Notes: a model not told the origin generated them from the letters alone. A stretch of 64,000 nucleotides of DNA from Rubrivivax gelatinosus (GCF_004340905.1 NZ_SLXD01000012.1:142492-206491), one strand, 5' to 3'. Shown: positions 45,217-54,940, numbered from the stretch's first letter. Numbers and translations: made by a program.

Positions 45217-46707
45217 ATGCCGAACGCCCCGTTCATCGCCCCCGCCCGCTTCGACGACCCGGCCGCGGCCCTCGCCCGGGTGCGCGAGATCTACGACTCC
45301 GGCACCGCCTACCTGCGCGAGCAGCTGCGCGCCTACGTCGGCGGCGCCCCGCTGACCGGCCACGTGCGCGCCTGCTACCCCTTCGTGCGCGTGCGCACCA
45401 GCACCGTGGCGCGTGCCGACTCGCGCCTGTCCTACGGCTTCGTCGCCGGCCCCGGCGTCTACGAGACGACGCTGACGCGGCCCGACCTGTTCGAGCGCTA
45501 CTACCTCGAGCAGCTCACGCTGCTCCAGGAGAACCACGGCGTCGACCTGGAAGTCGGCACCAGCACCCAGCCGATCCCGCTGCACTTTGCCGTCGGCGAG
45601 GGCGACCACCTCGAAGGCACGCTGGAGCCGGCGCGCCGGCTGCTGCTGCGCGACCTGTTCGACCTGCCCGACCTCGGCGCGATGGACGACGGCATCGCCA
45701 ACGGCACCTACGAGCCGGCCCGCGGCGAGCCACAGCCGCTGGCGCTGTTCACCGCGCCGCGCGTGGACTACTCGCTGCAGCGCCTGCGCCACTACACCGG
45801 CACGACGCCGGGGCACTTCCAGAACTTCGTGCTGTTCACGAACTACCAGTTCTACATCGACGAGTTCGTGCGCCTGGGGCGCGAGGCGATGGCCGACCCG
45901 GCATCGCCCTACCGGGCCTTCGTCGAACCGGGCAACGTGCTCACGCGCCGCGCCGGCCTGGCGGCCGAGCCGGGCGACGCCGCCGGTGTCGCGCCGCCGC
46001 GGCTGCCACAGATGCCGGCCTACCACCTCGTCGGCCCCGGCAACGCCGGCATCACGATGATCAACATCGGCGTCGGCCCGTCGAACGCAAAGACCATCAC
46101 CGACCACGTCGCGGTGCTGCGCCCGCACGCCTGGCTGATGCTCGGCCACTGCGCCGGGCTGCGCAACACGCAGCAGCTGGGCGACTACGTGCTCGCCCAC
46201 GGCTACGTGCGCGAGGACCACGTGCTCGACGAGGAGCTGCCGCTGTGGGTGCCGATCCCGCCGCTGGCCGAGGTGCAGCTGGCGCTGGAGCAGGCGGTCG
46301 CCGAGGTCACCCGGCTCTCGGGCTACGAGTTGAAGCGCGTGATGCGCACCGGCACCGTGGCCAGCACCGACAACCGCAACTGGGAGCTGCTGCCCGGGCG
46401 CAACGCCGCGACGACGCCCGAGCGCCGCTTCAGCCAGAGCCGCGCCGTGGCACTCGACATGGAGAGCGCGACGATCGCCGCCAACGGCTTCCGCTTCCGC
46501 GTGCCCTACGGCACCTTGCTGTGCGTCAGCGACAAGCCGCTGCACGGCGAGATCAAGCTGCCCGGCATGGCCAACACCTTCTACCGCGAGCGTGTCGACC
46601 AGCATCTGCGCATCGGCATGCGCGCGGTCGAGCTGCTGCGCGAGGAGAAGCCCGGCCGCCTGCACAGCCGCAAGCTGCGCAGCTTTGCCGAAGTGGCATT
46701 TCAGTAA
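45217..46707 (+). CDS. amn: AMP nucleosidase
   Basis: The 496-residue protein matches Amn, which cleaves AMP to adenine and ribose 5-phosphate in the cytoplasm and so tunes adenylate pools. The C-terminal nucleoside-phosphorylase-like domain shows MINIGVGPSNAKTITDH, LMLGHCAGL and VALDMESATIAANG. Length agrees with the family (about 480-500). It starts 67 bases after the diguanylate cyclase gene and may share its transcript. Confidence 0.95.
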   Translation: MPNAPFIAPARFDDPAAALARVREIYDSGTAYLREQLRAYVGGAPLTGHVRACYPFVRVRTSTVARADSRLSYGFVAGPGVYETTLTRPDLFERYYLEQLTLLQENHGVDLEVGTSTQPIPLHFAVGEGDHLEGTLEPARRLLLRDLFDLPDLGAMDDGIANGTYEPARGEPQPLALFTAPRVDYSLQRLRHYTGTTPGHFQNFVLFTNYQFYIDEFVRLGREAMADPASPYRAFVEPGNVLTRRAGLAAEPGDAAGVAPPRLPQMPAYHLVGPGNAGITMINIGVGPSNAKTITDHVAVLRPHAWLMLGHCAGLRNTQQLGDYVLAHGYVREDHVLDEELPLWVPIPPLAEVQLALEQAVAEVTRLSGYELKRVMRTGTVASTDNRNWELLPGRNAATTPERRFSQSRAVALDMESATIAANGFRFRVPYGTLLCVSDKPLHGEIKLPGMANTFYRERVDQHLRIGMRAVELLREEKPGRLHSRKLRSFAEVAFQ

Positions 46708-46763
46708 GCAATCCTTTACACGACCGCCCGACACTCCGGGTGACCGTGCATGACCGACGTCTC

Positions 46764-48161
46764 GTGACCACTCGAATTCGTGACCGCCTGGCCATCGCGG
46801 CCGCGGCGGCGGTGCTCGCGGGCTGCGCCGTGGCGCCGCCCGCGCCCGCCGACCGCGCCCGCCTGGAATCCACTCTGCCCGCGGCCTGGAGCGGCGGCGC
46901 CCCGGCCGCCGCGGCCACCGACACCTGGTGGGCCGGCTTCGACGACCCGCTGCTGCTGTCGCTGGTGGACGACGCGCTGGCCGCCAACCTGGACCTCGTG
47001 TCCTCGCGTGCCGCCGTCGCCCGCGCCAAGGCGCAACGCGACCTGGCCGACGCCGGGCGCTGGTTGCAGGTGGGCAGCTCGGCCAGCGGCGGCCGCGTGC
47101 GCTCGGGCGAGAACTATTCGCGCCAGCTCTCGGCAGGCCTGGACGCGAGCTGGGAGCCCGACTTCTTCGGCGTCAACGCCAGCAACACCGCCGCGGCCGA
47201 GGCCGACCTCGCCGCCGCCGGCGCGACGCTGCAGGCCACGCGTCTGGCCGTCGCCGCCGAGACCGCGACCGCCTACCTGCAGTGGCAGGGCACACGCGAG
47301 CTGCTGGCCATCGCGCGCGAGTCGGCCGACAGCCAGGCGCAGACCCTGCAGCTGGTGCAGTGGCGGCTGCAGGCCGGCCTGGCGAACTCGGTCGACGCCG
47401 AACAGGCGCGCGCCAGCCTGGAGCAGACACGCGCCCAGCTGCCGGCGCTGCAGACCACGCTGCAGCAGACCGAGAACACGCTCGCGATCCTGCTCGGCCG
47501 GCCGCCGGCGACGCTGGGCGCGCGCCTGGCCGACGCACCGGCCGCCGCGCCGCGTGTGCCGGCGGTGCCGGCCGGGGTGCCCGCCGAGCTGCTGCGCCGC
47601 CGCCCCGACCTGCGCGCCGCCGAGTGGACCGTCAGCGCCGAGCTGGCGGCGCTGGACGCTCGCCGCGCCCAGCGCCTGCCGAACTTCTCGCTCAGCGGCA
47701 GCGTCGCGCTGCGTGCCGCCACCTGGTCGGGCCTGGGCGGCCCGGGTGCGGTCGCCGCCAGCCTGCTGGCCGGCGTCTCCTGGCCGGTGCTCGACGGCGG
47801 CGCGACACGCGCGCAGATCGCCGCCCAGCAGGCGGCGCTGGAGGCGGCGCAGGCCAGCTACCACGCGGCCGTGCTGAACGCGCTGGGCGACGTCGAGGAC
47901 AGTCTGGTCGCACTCGACCGCGGCGGCGAACGTGTCGCCGCGCTGGAACGTGCCGCCGAGGCCGCCGCCAACGCCGCCGAGCTGGCGCGCGCGCGCTACC
48001 GCAGCGGGCTGATCGACTTCGGCACGCTGCTCGACGCCGAACGCAGCCTGCTGTCGGCGCGCAGCACGCTGGCCAGCGCACGCACCGACCTCGCACTCGC
48101 CGGAGTGCGCCTGTACAAGGGCCTGGGCGGCGGCTGGTCCGCCGAGGCGACGAGACCATGA
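46764..48161 (+). CDS. Outer-membrane efflux lipoprotein (NodT/TolC family)
   Basis: The 465-residue TolC-like outer-membrane channel of the NodT lipoprotein type has a signal peptide ending in the lipobox LAGC and two repeated OEP helical units with long Ala/Gln-rich helices. No ATG is in frame near the start; GTG 46764 gives a standard lipoprotein signal, with GTG 46740 and 46746 as alternatives. Its stop overlaps the next gene, the periplasmic adaptor, by 4 bases. It completes a tripartite exporter with the adaptor and the ABC pair downstream. Confidence 0.9.
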   Translation: MTTRIRDRLAIAAAAAVLAGCAVAPPAPADRARLESTLPAAWSGGAPAAAATDTWWAGFDDPLLLSLVDDALAANLDLVSSRAAVARAKAQRDLADAGRWLQVGSSASGGRVRSGENYSRQLSAGLDASWEPDFFGVNASNTAAAEADLAAAGATLQATRLAVAAETATAYLQWQGTRELLAIARESADSQAQTLQLVQWRLQAGLANSVDAEQARASLEQTRAQLPALQTTLQQTENTLAILLGRPPATLGARLADAPAAAPRVPAVPAGVPAELLRRRPDLRAAEWTVSAELAALDARRAQRLPNFSLSGSVALRAATWSGLGGPGAVAASLLAGVSWPVLDGGATRAQIAAQQAALEAAQASYHAAVLNALGDVEDSLVALDRGGERVAALERAAEAAANAAELARARYRSGLIDFGTLLDAERSLLSARSTLASARTDLALAGVRLYKGLGGGWSAEATRP

Positions 48162-49465
48162 CCGAACAGAAGACCGATCCGAACGACGTCCAGGCCCTGC
48201 TGGGTGCCGAGGCCCACCGCCCGTGGTGGCGCCGCACGACCGTCTGGCTGGTCGCCGGCGCCGTGGTGCTGTTGGCCGTCGGCGTGGTCGTTGCGCAAAA
48301 GCGTGCGGCAAGCAACGCCGCGCCGCGTTTCGTCACGACGCCGCTGGCGCGCGGCACCTTGTCGATCACCGTCACCGCCACCGGCACGCTGCAGCCGACA
48401 CGTTCGGTGGCCGTCGGCAGCGAGCTGTCGGGCACCGTCGCGCGCGTGCTCGTCGACGTCAACGACCGGGTCAGGAAAGGCCAGGTGCTGGTCGAGCTGG
48501 ACACCGCCAAGCTGCGTGACTCGGTGAACGGCTCGCGCGCCAACCTGCAGGCCGCCATCGCCCAGCGCCACCAGGCCGAGGCGACGCTGGCCGAGGCCCG
48601 CGCCAACCTCGCGCGCTACGAGGAGGTGTCGCGCCTGTCGGGCGGCAAGGTGCCGTCGGCCGCCGAGCTGGACACCGCGCGGGCGACCGCGCTGCGCGCC
48701 GAGGCCGACCTCGCCGCCGCGCAGGCCAGCGTCGCCCAGGTGCAGACCACGTTGTCGACCAACGAGACCAACCTCGCCAAGGCCTCGATCCGCTCGCCGA
48801 TCGACGGCACGGTGCTGGCGCGCAGCGTCGAGCCCGGCAACGCGGTGGCCGCCTCGCTGCAGGCGGTGACGCTGTTCACGCTGGCCGAGGATCTGACGAA
48901 GATGAAGCTCTCGGTCGACGTCGACGAAGCCGACGTCGGCCAGGTAAGCAACGGCCAGAAGGCCCGCTTCACCGTCGCCGCGCAGCCTGGGCGCCAGTAC
49001 CCGGCGCGCATCACGCGCGTGGCCTTCGGCTCGACCAAGACCGACAACGTCGTCACCTACACCACCGACCTGGAGGTCGACAACGGCGACCTGTCGCTGC
49101 GCCCGGGCATGACGGCGACGGCGACGATCGCCGCGACCGAGCGCGAGAACGTGCTGCTGGTGCCCAACAGCGCGCTGCGCTTCAAGCCCAACCTGACCGG
49201 CGCGCAGGCCGGCGGCGGCAACGACGGCATCATGTCCAAGCTGATGCCGCGCCCGCCGGGCATGAGCGGCTACCGCCGCTCGCTCGGCGGCCCCGGCAAG
49301 AGCGCCGACAGCGGCAAGGGCACGATCTGGGTGCTGCAGGACGGCCAGCCGGTGGCGCTGGAAGTGCAGAAGGGCCTGTCCGACGGCCGCCAGACCGAGG
49401 TCTCGGGCCCCGGCGTCGCCGAGGGTCTGGCGGTGATCACCGATCAGGCGAGCGCGGCGCCATGA
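48158..49465 (+). CDS. Periplasmic adaptor of a MacA-like export system
   Basis: The 435-residue membrane-fusion protein has one N-terminal membrane anchor (about residues 27-46, TTVWLVAGAVVLLAVGVVV), a lipoyl-like domain with GTLQPTRSVAVGSELSGTV, a coiled-coil hairpin (about 120-210) and a beta-barrel part. It resembles MacA, which links an ABC exporter to TolC. It overlaps the channel gene by 4 bases. Three hairpins in the 67-base gap downstream separate it from the ABC ATPase. The exported substrate (macrolide, peptide or other) is unknown. Confidence 0.92.
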   Translation: MTEQKTDPNDVQALLGAEAHRPWWRRTTVWLVAGAVVLLAVGVVVAQKRAASNAAPRFVTTPLARGTLSITVTATGTLQPTRSVAVGSELSGTVARVLVDVNDRVRKGQVLVELDTAKLRDSVNGSRANLQAAIAQRHQAEATLAEARANLARYEEVSRLSGGKVPSAAELDTARATALRAEADLAAAQASVAQVQTTLSTNETNLAKASIRSPIDGTVLARSVEPGNAVAASLQAVTLFTLAEDLTKMKLSVDVDEADVGQVSNGQKARFTVAAQPGRQYPARITRVAFGSTKTDNVVTYTTDLEVDNGDLSLRPGMTATATIAATERENVLLVPNSALRFKPNLTGAQAGGGNDGIMSKLMPRPPGMSGYRRSLGGPGKSADSGKGTIWVLQDGQPVALEVQKGLSDGRQTEVSGPGVAEGLAVITDQASAAP

Positions 49466-49520
49466 GCCCTCAGGACTTGTCCGGGGCTCATTCCCGCTTG
49501 GCGGGATCGGCCGCAGGCCG
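49463..49520. repeat. Three consecutive hairpins between adaptor and ATPase genes
   Basis: The first pairs TGAGCCC (49463-49469, including the adaptor stop) with GGGCTCA (49484-49490) and has an inner GGAC-TT-GTCC stem. The second is CCCGC-TTG-GCGGG (49493-49505). The third is CGGCC-GCA-GGCCG (49508-49520). No T run follows. They may set the ratio of adaptor to ABC proteins. Confidence 0.8.
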
Positions 49521-49532
49521 GAGGGTGCTCCG

Positions 49533-50240
49533 ATGACGACCCTGCTGGAGCTTTCCGGCATCACCAAGACCTACGGCGAAGGCAGCGCCGCGTTCCGTGC
49601 CTTGCGCGGCATCGACCTGCAGATCCCGGCCGGCGAGTTCACCGCGGTGATGGGCCCCAGCGGCTCGGGCAAGTCGACGGTGATGAACCTGATCGGCTGC
49701 CTGGACACGCCGAGCAGCGGCAGCTACCGCTTCCGCGGTGTCGAGGTCACCGGCCTGAGCCGCGACCAGCGCGCGCTGCTGCGCCGCCGCCACATCGGCT
49801 TCGTCTTCCAGGGCTTTCACCTGCTGGCGCGCACCAGCGCGCAGGAGAACGTCGAGCTGCCGCTGCTGTACCGCGGCGAAGGCGCCAAGCAGCGCCACGC
49901 CGCGGCGCGGCGCGCGCTCGAACAGGTGGGCCTGGCGGGCTGGGAACACCACACGCCGGCCGAGCTGTCGGGCGGCCAGCAGCAGCGTGTGGCGATCGCG
50001 CGCGCCATCGTCACCGAGCCGACGCTGCTGCTCGCCGACGAGCCCACCGGCAACCTGGACAGCGAACGCGGCCGCGAGGTGATGTCGCTGCTGGTCGCGC
50101 TCAACCGCGAGCACGGCATCACCGTCGTGATGGTCACGCACGAGCCGGAGATGGCGGCCTACGCCCAGCGCATCGTGCGTTTCCGCGACGGCCTGATCGC
50201 CGGCGACGAACGTGTCGCGGAGGCCGAACGATGCTGCTGA
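49533..50240 (+). CDS. MacB-like ABC transporter ATPase
   Basis: The 235-residue ATPase has Walker A GPSGSGKST (residues 39-47), signature LSGGQQQRVAIARA, Walker B LLLADEPTGNLDS and H-loop VTHEPE. It belongs to the LolD/MacB group. Unlike E. coli MacB, the ATPase is separate from its permease, which follows with a 10-base overlap. Together with the adaptor and outer-membrane channel it would form a mechanotransmission-type exporter acting from the periplasm. Confidence 0.94.
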   Translation: MTTLLELSGITKTYGEGSAAFRALRGIDLQIPAGEFTAVMGPSGSGKSTVMNLIGCLDTPSSGSYRFRGVEVTGLSRDQRALLRRRHIGFVFQGFHLLARTSAQENVELPLLYRGEGAKQRHAAARRALEQVGLAGWEHHTPAELSGGQQQRVAIARAIVTEPTLLLADEPTGNLDSERGREVMSLLVALNREHGITVVMVTHEPEMAAYAQRIVRFRDGLIAGDERVAEAERCC

Positions 50241-51439
50241 ACACGCTGCTGCTGGCGCTGCGCGCGATCCGGCGCAACCTGATGCGCTCGGTGCTGACGA
50301 CGCTGGGCATCGTCATCGGCGTGGCCGCCGTCGTCACCATGGTCACGGTCGGCAACGGCGCGACCAAGGCGGTGCAAAGCCAGATCCAGAGCCTGGGCAG
50401 CAACCTGCTGATGGTGCGCCCGGGCCAGCGCCTGGGGCCGGGCGGCTTCTCCGGCGGGCCCTCGTTCAAGCTCGCCGACGCGACTGCGATCGCGACCCAG
50501 ATCGGCGGCGTGGCCGCGGTCGCGCCCGAGGTGCGCGCCAGCGTCACCGTCGTCGCCGACAACCGCAACTGGACGACCACCGTCACCGGCAGCACCAACG
50601 ACTACTTCCCGGCCGGCAACTGGAAGATCGCCGCCGGGCGCATGTTCGAGCAGGCGGAGCTGGATGCCGGCGCGGCGGTCTGCATCATCGGCCAGACGGT
50701 GCGGCGCGAACTCTTCGGCGCCAACGCCGACGTGCTCGGCAGCAGCATCCGCGTCAAGCAGTTCAGCTGCAGCGTCATCGGGCTTCTGGCCTCCAAGGGC
50801 CAGGGCGCGATGGGCATGGACCAGGACGACATCATCATCGTGCCGGCCTACACCGCGCAGCGCCGGCTGACCGGCAGCACGCGGGTGCAGACGCTGCTGG
50901 TGTCGCGCCGCGACGGCAGCGACGCCGAACGCGTGAAGGCCGGCATCACCGAGCTGCTGCGCGAGCGCCGCAAGCTCGGCCCCAACGACGACGACAACTT
51001 CAACGTGCTCGACACCCAGCAGGTGGCTGACACGCTGTCGGGCACGACCCGGCTGCTGACTTCGCTGCTCGGCGCGGTGGCCGCGGTGAGCCTGCTCGTC
51101 GGCGGCATCGGCATCATGAACATCATGCTGGTCAGCGTCACCGAGCGCACGCGCGAGATCGGCCTGCGGCTGGCGATCGGCGCGATGGAACGCGAGGTTC
51201 TGGCGCAGTTCCTGATCGAGGCCGTGGTGCTGGCGGCGCTGGGCGGGCTGGTGGGCCTGGTGCTGGCGAGCGGCGCGTCGATCGGCATCTCGGCGCTGCT
51301 GTCGGTGCCTTACGAGTTCCAGCCCGGCATCAACCTGCTGGCCTTCGGTTTCTCGGCGGCGATCGGCGTCGTCTTCGGCTTCGTGCCGGCGCGGCGCGCC
51401 GCGCGGCTGGACCCTATCGAGGCCCTGCGCCACGAGTGA
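50231..51439 (+). CDS. MacB/FtsX-type ABC transporter permease
   Basis: The 402-residue permease has one membrane helix near the N-terminus (LTTLGIVIGVAAVVTMVTVG), a large periplasmic MacB_PCD domain (about 50-260) and three membrane helices in the C-terminal FtsX domain, with the conserved ERTREIGLRLAIGA motif. This is the topology of mechanotransmission ABC proteins such as MacB. It overlaps the ATPase gene by 10 bases and the convergent MFS gene by 26 bases at its 3' end. Confidence 0.93.
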   Translation: MLLNTLLLALRAIRRNLMRSVLTTLGIVIGVAAVVTMVTVGNGATKAVQSQIQSLGSNLLMVRPGQRLGPGGFSGGPSFKLADATAIATQIGGVAAVAPEVRASVTVVADNRNWTTTVTGSTNDYFPAGNWKIAAGRMFEQAELDAGAAVCIIGQTVRRELFGANADVLGSSIRVKQFSCSVIGLLASKGQGAMGMDQDDIIIVPAYTAQRRLTGSTRVQTLLVSRRDGSDAERVKAGITELLRERRKLGPNDDDNFNVLDTQQVADTLSGTTRLLTSLLGAVAAVSLLVGGIGIMNIMLVSVTERTREIGLRLAIGAMEREVLAQFLIEAVVLAALGGLVGLVLASGASIGISALLSVPYEFQPGINLLAFGFSAAIGVVFGFVPARRAARLDPIEALRHE

Positions 51440-52613
51440 GCAGCGGGCGCAGCGCGATCAGCCCGAGCACCGGGCCGATCGCCAGCGCCGGCAGCACCGA
51501 TTCCAGCGGCCAGCGCGCCGCGGCGGCGACGAAGAGCTGGATGCTGGCGATCGAGATCGCGAAGCCGATGCTGTTGGCCAGCGTCAGCACGCTGCCGACC
51601 AGCGCCGGCGGCGCGTTCGTCGCCGTCAGCGCCGAGAACTGCGGCGAGTCGCCGGCCACCGTGATGCCCCAGAGCACCAGCCAGGCACCGAACAGCGGCG
51701 CCGGCGCATGCATCAGCCAGGGCGCGAGCAGGCAGCACAGGCCGCTGGTGGCGAGCTGGGCGCCGGCGACCCGCGCGCTGCCCCAGCGCGAGACCAGCCA
51801 GCCGCCGCCGGCGCAGCCCACGGCGCCGGCGCCGAGCACGACGAAGGCCGCCCAGGACAGCGAGGCCCCGGCCAGCCGCGTCGCCAGCACCGCCGGCACC
51901 AGCACCCACATCGTGTAGAGCTCCCACATGTGGCCGAAGTAGCCGAGGATCGACGCCCGCACGCGCCGGTCGGTGGCCGCGGCCCACAGCGCACGCAGCG
52001 GCAGGCCTGAGCCTGAAGCGCGTGGATGCGGCGGCTCGGGCACCAGCAGCACGACGAGCAGGCCGGCGGCCGCCGACGCCAGCGCGACGCCGTCGAAGAC
52101 CACGCTCCAGGGCCAGCCGGCCGACAAGGCGCGAAGCGCGTGCGGGCTGGCGCTGCCGAGGATCAACGCGCCGATCAGGAGCCCCAGCGCCGGCCCGAGG
52201 CCACGCGGGAACCATAGCGCCGCGAGCTTCATGCCCACCGGGTAGATGCCGGCCAGGCAGAAGCCGCCCAGCGTGCGCCAGACGAGCAGCGCGTCGAAGT
52301 TGGCCGCGTGGTGCCGTGCCATCGCGGCACAGCCGGCGCCCGCCAGCGCGCAGACCAGGAACACGAGCCGCGCCGGGAAACGGTCGGCCACCGCCAGCAG
52401 CGCGAACAGCAGCGCCCCGGCGATGAAGCCCAGCTGCACCGCGGAGGTCAGCGTGCCGACGGCCGTCGCCGGCCAGCCGAACGCGGCCTGGAGCTCAGGC
52501 ATCACCGCGTTGGCGGCGAACCAGGTCGAGGTGCCGGCCAGCTGCGCCAGCACGATGACCGGCAGCACGCGGCGGGGCGCGCGCGCAGCGGCGCGGGAGG
52601 GCTCGTGCTTCAT
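51414..52613 (-). CDS. Major facilitator superfamily transporter (CynX/NimT-like)
   Basis: The 399-residue protein has about twelve hydrophobic segments and the usual MFS length. It has an early QLAGTSTWFAANAVMPEL segment and a loop-2-like ADRFPARLVF. It looks nearest to CynX/NimT-type carriers, but no substrate residue can be read with confidence. It stands alone on the minus strand, and its 3' end overlaps the permease by 26 bases. Confidence 0.85.
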   Translation of the reverse strand: MKHEPSRAAARAPRRVLPVIVLAQLAGTSTWFAANAVMPELQAAFGWPATAVGTLTSAVQLGFIAGALLFALLAVADRFPARLVFLVCALAGAGCAAMARHHAANFDALLVWRTLGGFCLAGIYPVGMKLAALWFPRGLGPALGLLIGALILGSASPHALRALSAGWPWSVVFDGVALASAAAGLLVVLLVPEPPHPRASGSGLPLRALWAAATDRRVRASILGYFGHMWELYTMWVLVPAVLATRLAGASLSWAAFVVLGAGAVGCAGGGWLVSRWGSARVAGAQLATSGLCCLLAPWLMHAPAPLFGAWLVLWGITVAGDSPQFSALTATNAPPALVGSVLTLANSIGFAISIASIQLFVAAAARWPLESVLPALAIGPVLGLIALRPLLTRGAGPR

Positions 52614-52804
52614 CGTCGCGGGGAGGCTAGTGCCTGCGACAGCACGGCCACAGCGCGGGCGAACCCGGGGTTGACGGCTTGCGCCCCGTCAAGCGGCCCA
52701 ATCGTGACCGGCTTGTGTCGCCTGGGGGGATCCCTTAACCTGACCTCGGCCTATCCGTTGACAAAACTCAGGCCGCCAAGCGGCCGAACGCGAAGGAGAA
52801 GAGC

Positions 52805-54865
52805 ATGCCCAGCCCCCTGTCTGGCGCAAGCGCAGGCATCGAGTCGATCCGCACGCTGGCTTTCGTCGGCCCCTCGGCCGCAGGCAAGACCACCCTGGCC
52901 GAAGCCCTGCTGCACCGCACCGGCGCGATCGGCGCCGCCGGCAGCATCGAACGCGGCAGCACCGTCAGCGACCACGATCCGCTCGAGAAGCGCATGCAGC
53001 ACTCGCTGAACGCCAGCGTGATGCACCTGACGCACGCCGACACCCGCATCCACTTCATCGACACCCCGGGGGGCCCGGACTTCCTCGGCCAGAGCCTGCC
53101 GGCGCTGGAAGCGGTGGAGACCGCCGCGATCGTCATCAACGCCGGCACCGGCATCGAGCCGATGGCGCAGCGCATGATGGACTACGCCGCATCGCGCCAC
53201 CTCGACCGGCTCATCGTCGTCAACAAGATCGACGCCGCCGGCGTCGACCTCGCCGGCCTGCTGGCGCAGATCCAGGCCACCTTCGGCAAGGAGTGCCTGC
53301 CGCTGAACCTGCCCGCCGCGGGCGGCAGCAAGGTCGTCGACTGCTTCTACAACCGCGAGGGCGACAGCGACTTCGGCTCGGTCGACGCGGCGCACCGCGC
53401 GCTCGTCGAACAGGTCGTCGAGGTCGACTCGGACTTCGTCGACCGCTACCTCAACGACGGCGACGTCGACCCGTCCGAACTACACAAGCCGCTGGAGCAG
53501 GCGCTGCGCGAAGGCCATCTGATCCCGGTGTGCTTCGTCTCGGCACGCACCGGCGCCGGCGTGGCCGAACTGCTGGACGTCATCGTCAAGCTGCTGCCCA
53601 ACCCGACCGAGAGCAACCCGCCCGAGTTCCTCAACGGCGAAGGCGCGGCCGCGCTGCCGATGCAGGCCGAGCCCGACCCGGCCAAACACGTGCTGGCGCA
53701 CGTCTTCAAGGTCACGGTCGACCCGTACGTCGGCAAGATGGGCATCTTCCGCGTGCACCAGGGCACGGTGCAGCAGAACCAGATGCTCTACGTCGGCGAC
53801 GGCCGCAAGCCCTTCAAGGTGACCCACCTGTACCTGCTGCAGGGCAAGGAGCACATCGAGGTGACGCGTGCGCTGCCCGGCGACATCGTCGCCGTGCCCA
53901 AGGTCGACGAGCTGCACTTCGACGCCGTGCTGCACGACGCCGCCGAGGACGACCATATCCACCTGAAGCCGCTGGACTTCCCGGTGCCGGTGCACGGCCT
54001 GGCGATCGGCCCCAAGCGCCACGGCGACGAACAGCGCATGTGGGAGATCCTGGGCAAGCTGATCGACGAGGACCCCTGCCTGAAGGTCGAGCACATCGCG
54101 TCGACCAACGAGACCGTGATCTACGGCCTGGGCGAGCTGCACCTGCGCACGCTGCTGGAGCGCCTGCGCGAGGTCTACAAGTTCGAGGTCACGACGCGGC
54201 CGCCGCGCATCGCCTACCGCGAGACGGTCACCGCCAACGCCGAAGGCCACCACCGCCACAAGAAGCAGACCGGCGGCGCCGGCCAGTTCGGCGAGGTGTT
54301 CCTGAAGGTCGAGCCGCTGCCGCGCGGCGCGGGTTTCGAGTTCGTCGACCAGGTCAAGGGCGGCGTGATCCCGAACCAGTTCATCCCCGCCGTCGAGAAG
54401 GGCGTGCGCGAGGTGCTGGCCGGCGGCGCGATCGCCGGCTACCCGGTGGTCGACGTGCGTGTCATCGTCTACGACGGCAAGAGCCACAGCGTCGACAGCA
54501 AGGAGATCGCCTTCGCCACGGCCGGCCGCAAGGCCTTCATGGCGGCGATCCGCGAGGCGCGGCCGATCGTGCTCGAGCCGATCGTGACGATCGAGATCGT
54601 CGCGCCCGACTCGGCGATGGGCGACATCACCGGCGACCTGTCGGCCAAGCGCGGCCTGGTGACCGGCACCGCCAATGCCGCCTCGGGCACGGTGGTGATC
54701 CGCGGCCAGGTGCCGATGTCCGAGCTCTCGGGCTACCAGTCGCGCCTGAACGCGATGACCGCCGGCCAGGGCCGCTACACGATCGAGCTGTCGCACTACG
54801 ACCCGGTGCCGCCAACGGTGCAGCAGCAGCTGCAGAGCCAGCACCAGGTCAAGGACGAGGACTGA
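52805..54865 (+). CDS. Elongation factor G paralogue
   Basis: The 686-residue translational GTPase has all EF-G-like domains but a divergent G domain: G1 GPSAAGKT (about residues 23-30), G3 DTPGGPDF where EF-G has DTPGHVDF, and G4 NKID. The catalytic histidine after DTPG is therefore Gly. These changes mark EF-G-like proteins (FusA2 type) that do not replace housekeeping EF-G and whose role is unclear. It has an AAGGAG site before the ATG and is not in a str operon. It is followed by a dispersed intergenic repeat. Confidence 0.92.
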   Translation: MPSPLSGASAGIESIRTLAFVGPSAAGKTTLAEALLHRTGAIGAAGSIERGSTVSDHDPLEKRMQHSLNASVMHLTHADTRIHFIDTPGGPDFLGQSLPALEAVETAAIVINAGTGIEPMAQRMMDYAASRHLDRLIVVNKIDAAGVDLAGLLAQIQATFGKECLPLNLPAAGGSKVVDCFYNREGDSDFGSVDAAHRALVEQVVEVDSDFVDRYLNDGDVDPSELHKPLEQALREGHLIPVCFVSARTGAGVAELLDVIVKLLPNPTESNPPEFLNGEGAAALPMQAEPDPAKHVLAHVFKVTVDPYVGKMGIFRVHQGTVQQNQMLYVGDGRKPFKVTHLYLLQGKEHIEVTRALPGDIVAVPKVDELHFDAVLHDAAEDDHIHLKPLDFPVPVHGLAIGPKRHGDEQRMWEILGKLIDEDPCLKVEHIASTNETVIYGLGELHLRTLLERLREVYKFEVTTRPPRIAYRETVTANAEGHHRHKKQTGGAGQFGEVFLKVEPLPRGAGFEFVDQVKGGVIPNQFIPAVEKGVREVLAGGAIAGYPVVDVRVIVYDGKSHSVDSKEIAFATAGRKAFMAAIREARPIVLEPIVTIEIVAPDSAMGDITGDLSAKRGLVTGTANAASGTVVIRGQVPMSELSGYQSRLNAMTAGQGRYTIELSHYDPVPPTVQQQLQSQHQVKDED

Positions 54866-54880
54866 GCCGGGACGCGCGAG

Positions 54881-54940
54881 GCCGGAAGGCCTTGCGTGCC
54901 AGGCTCAGGCCCGAGCGCGACTTCACGCGCAAGGGCCGAG
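54881..54940. repeat. Intergenic repeat related to the 13-kb tandem units
   Basis: It shares GCCGGAAGGC and, 16 bases on, GGCCCGAGCGCGA-N4-ACGCGC-N-AGGGC with the reverse complement of the 74-base units at 13045-13192. Here too it directly follows a stop codon (EF-G paralogue). Confidence 0.75.
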
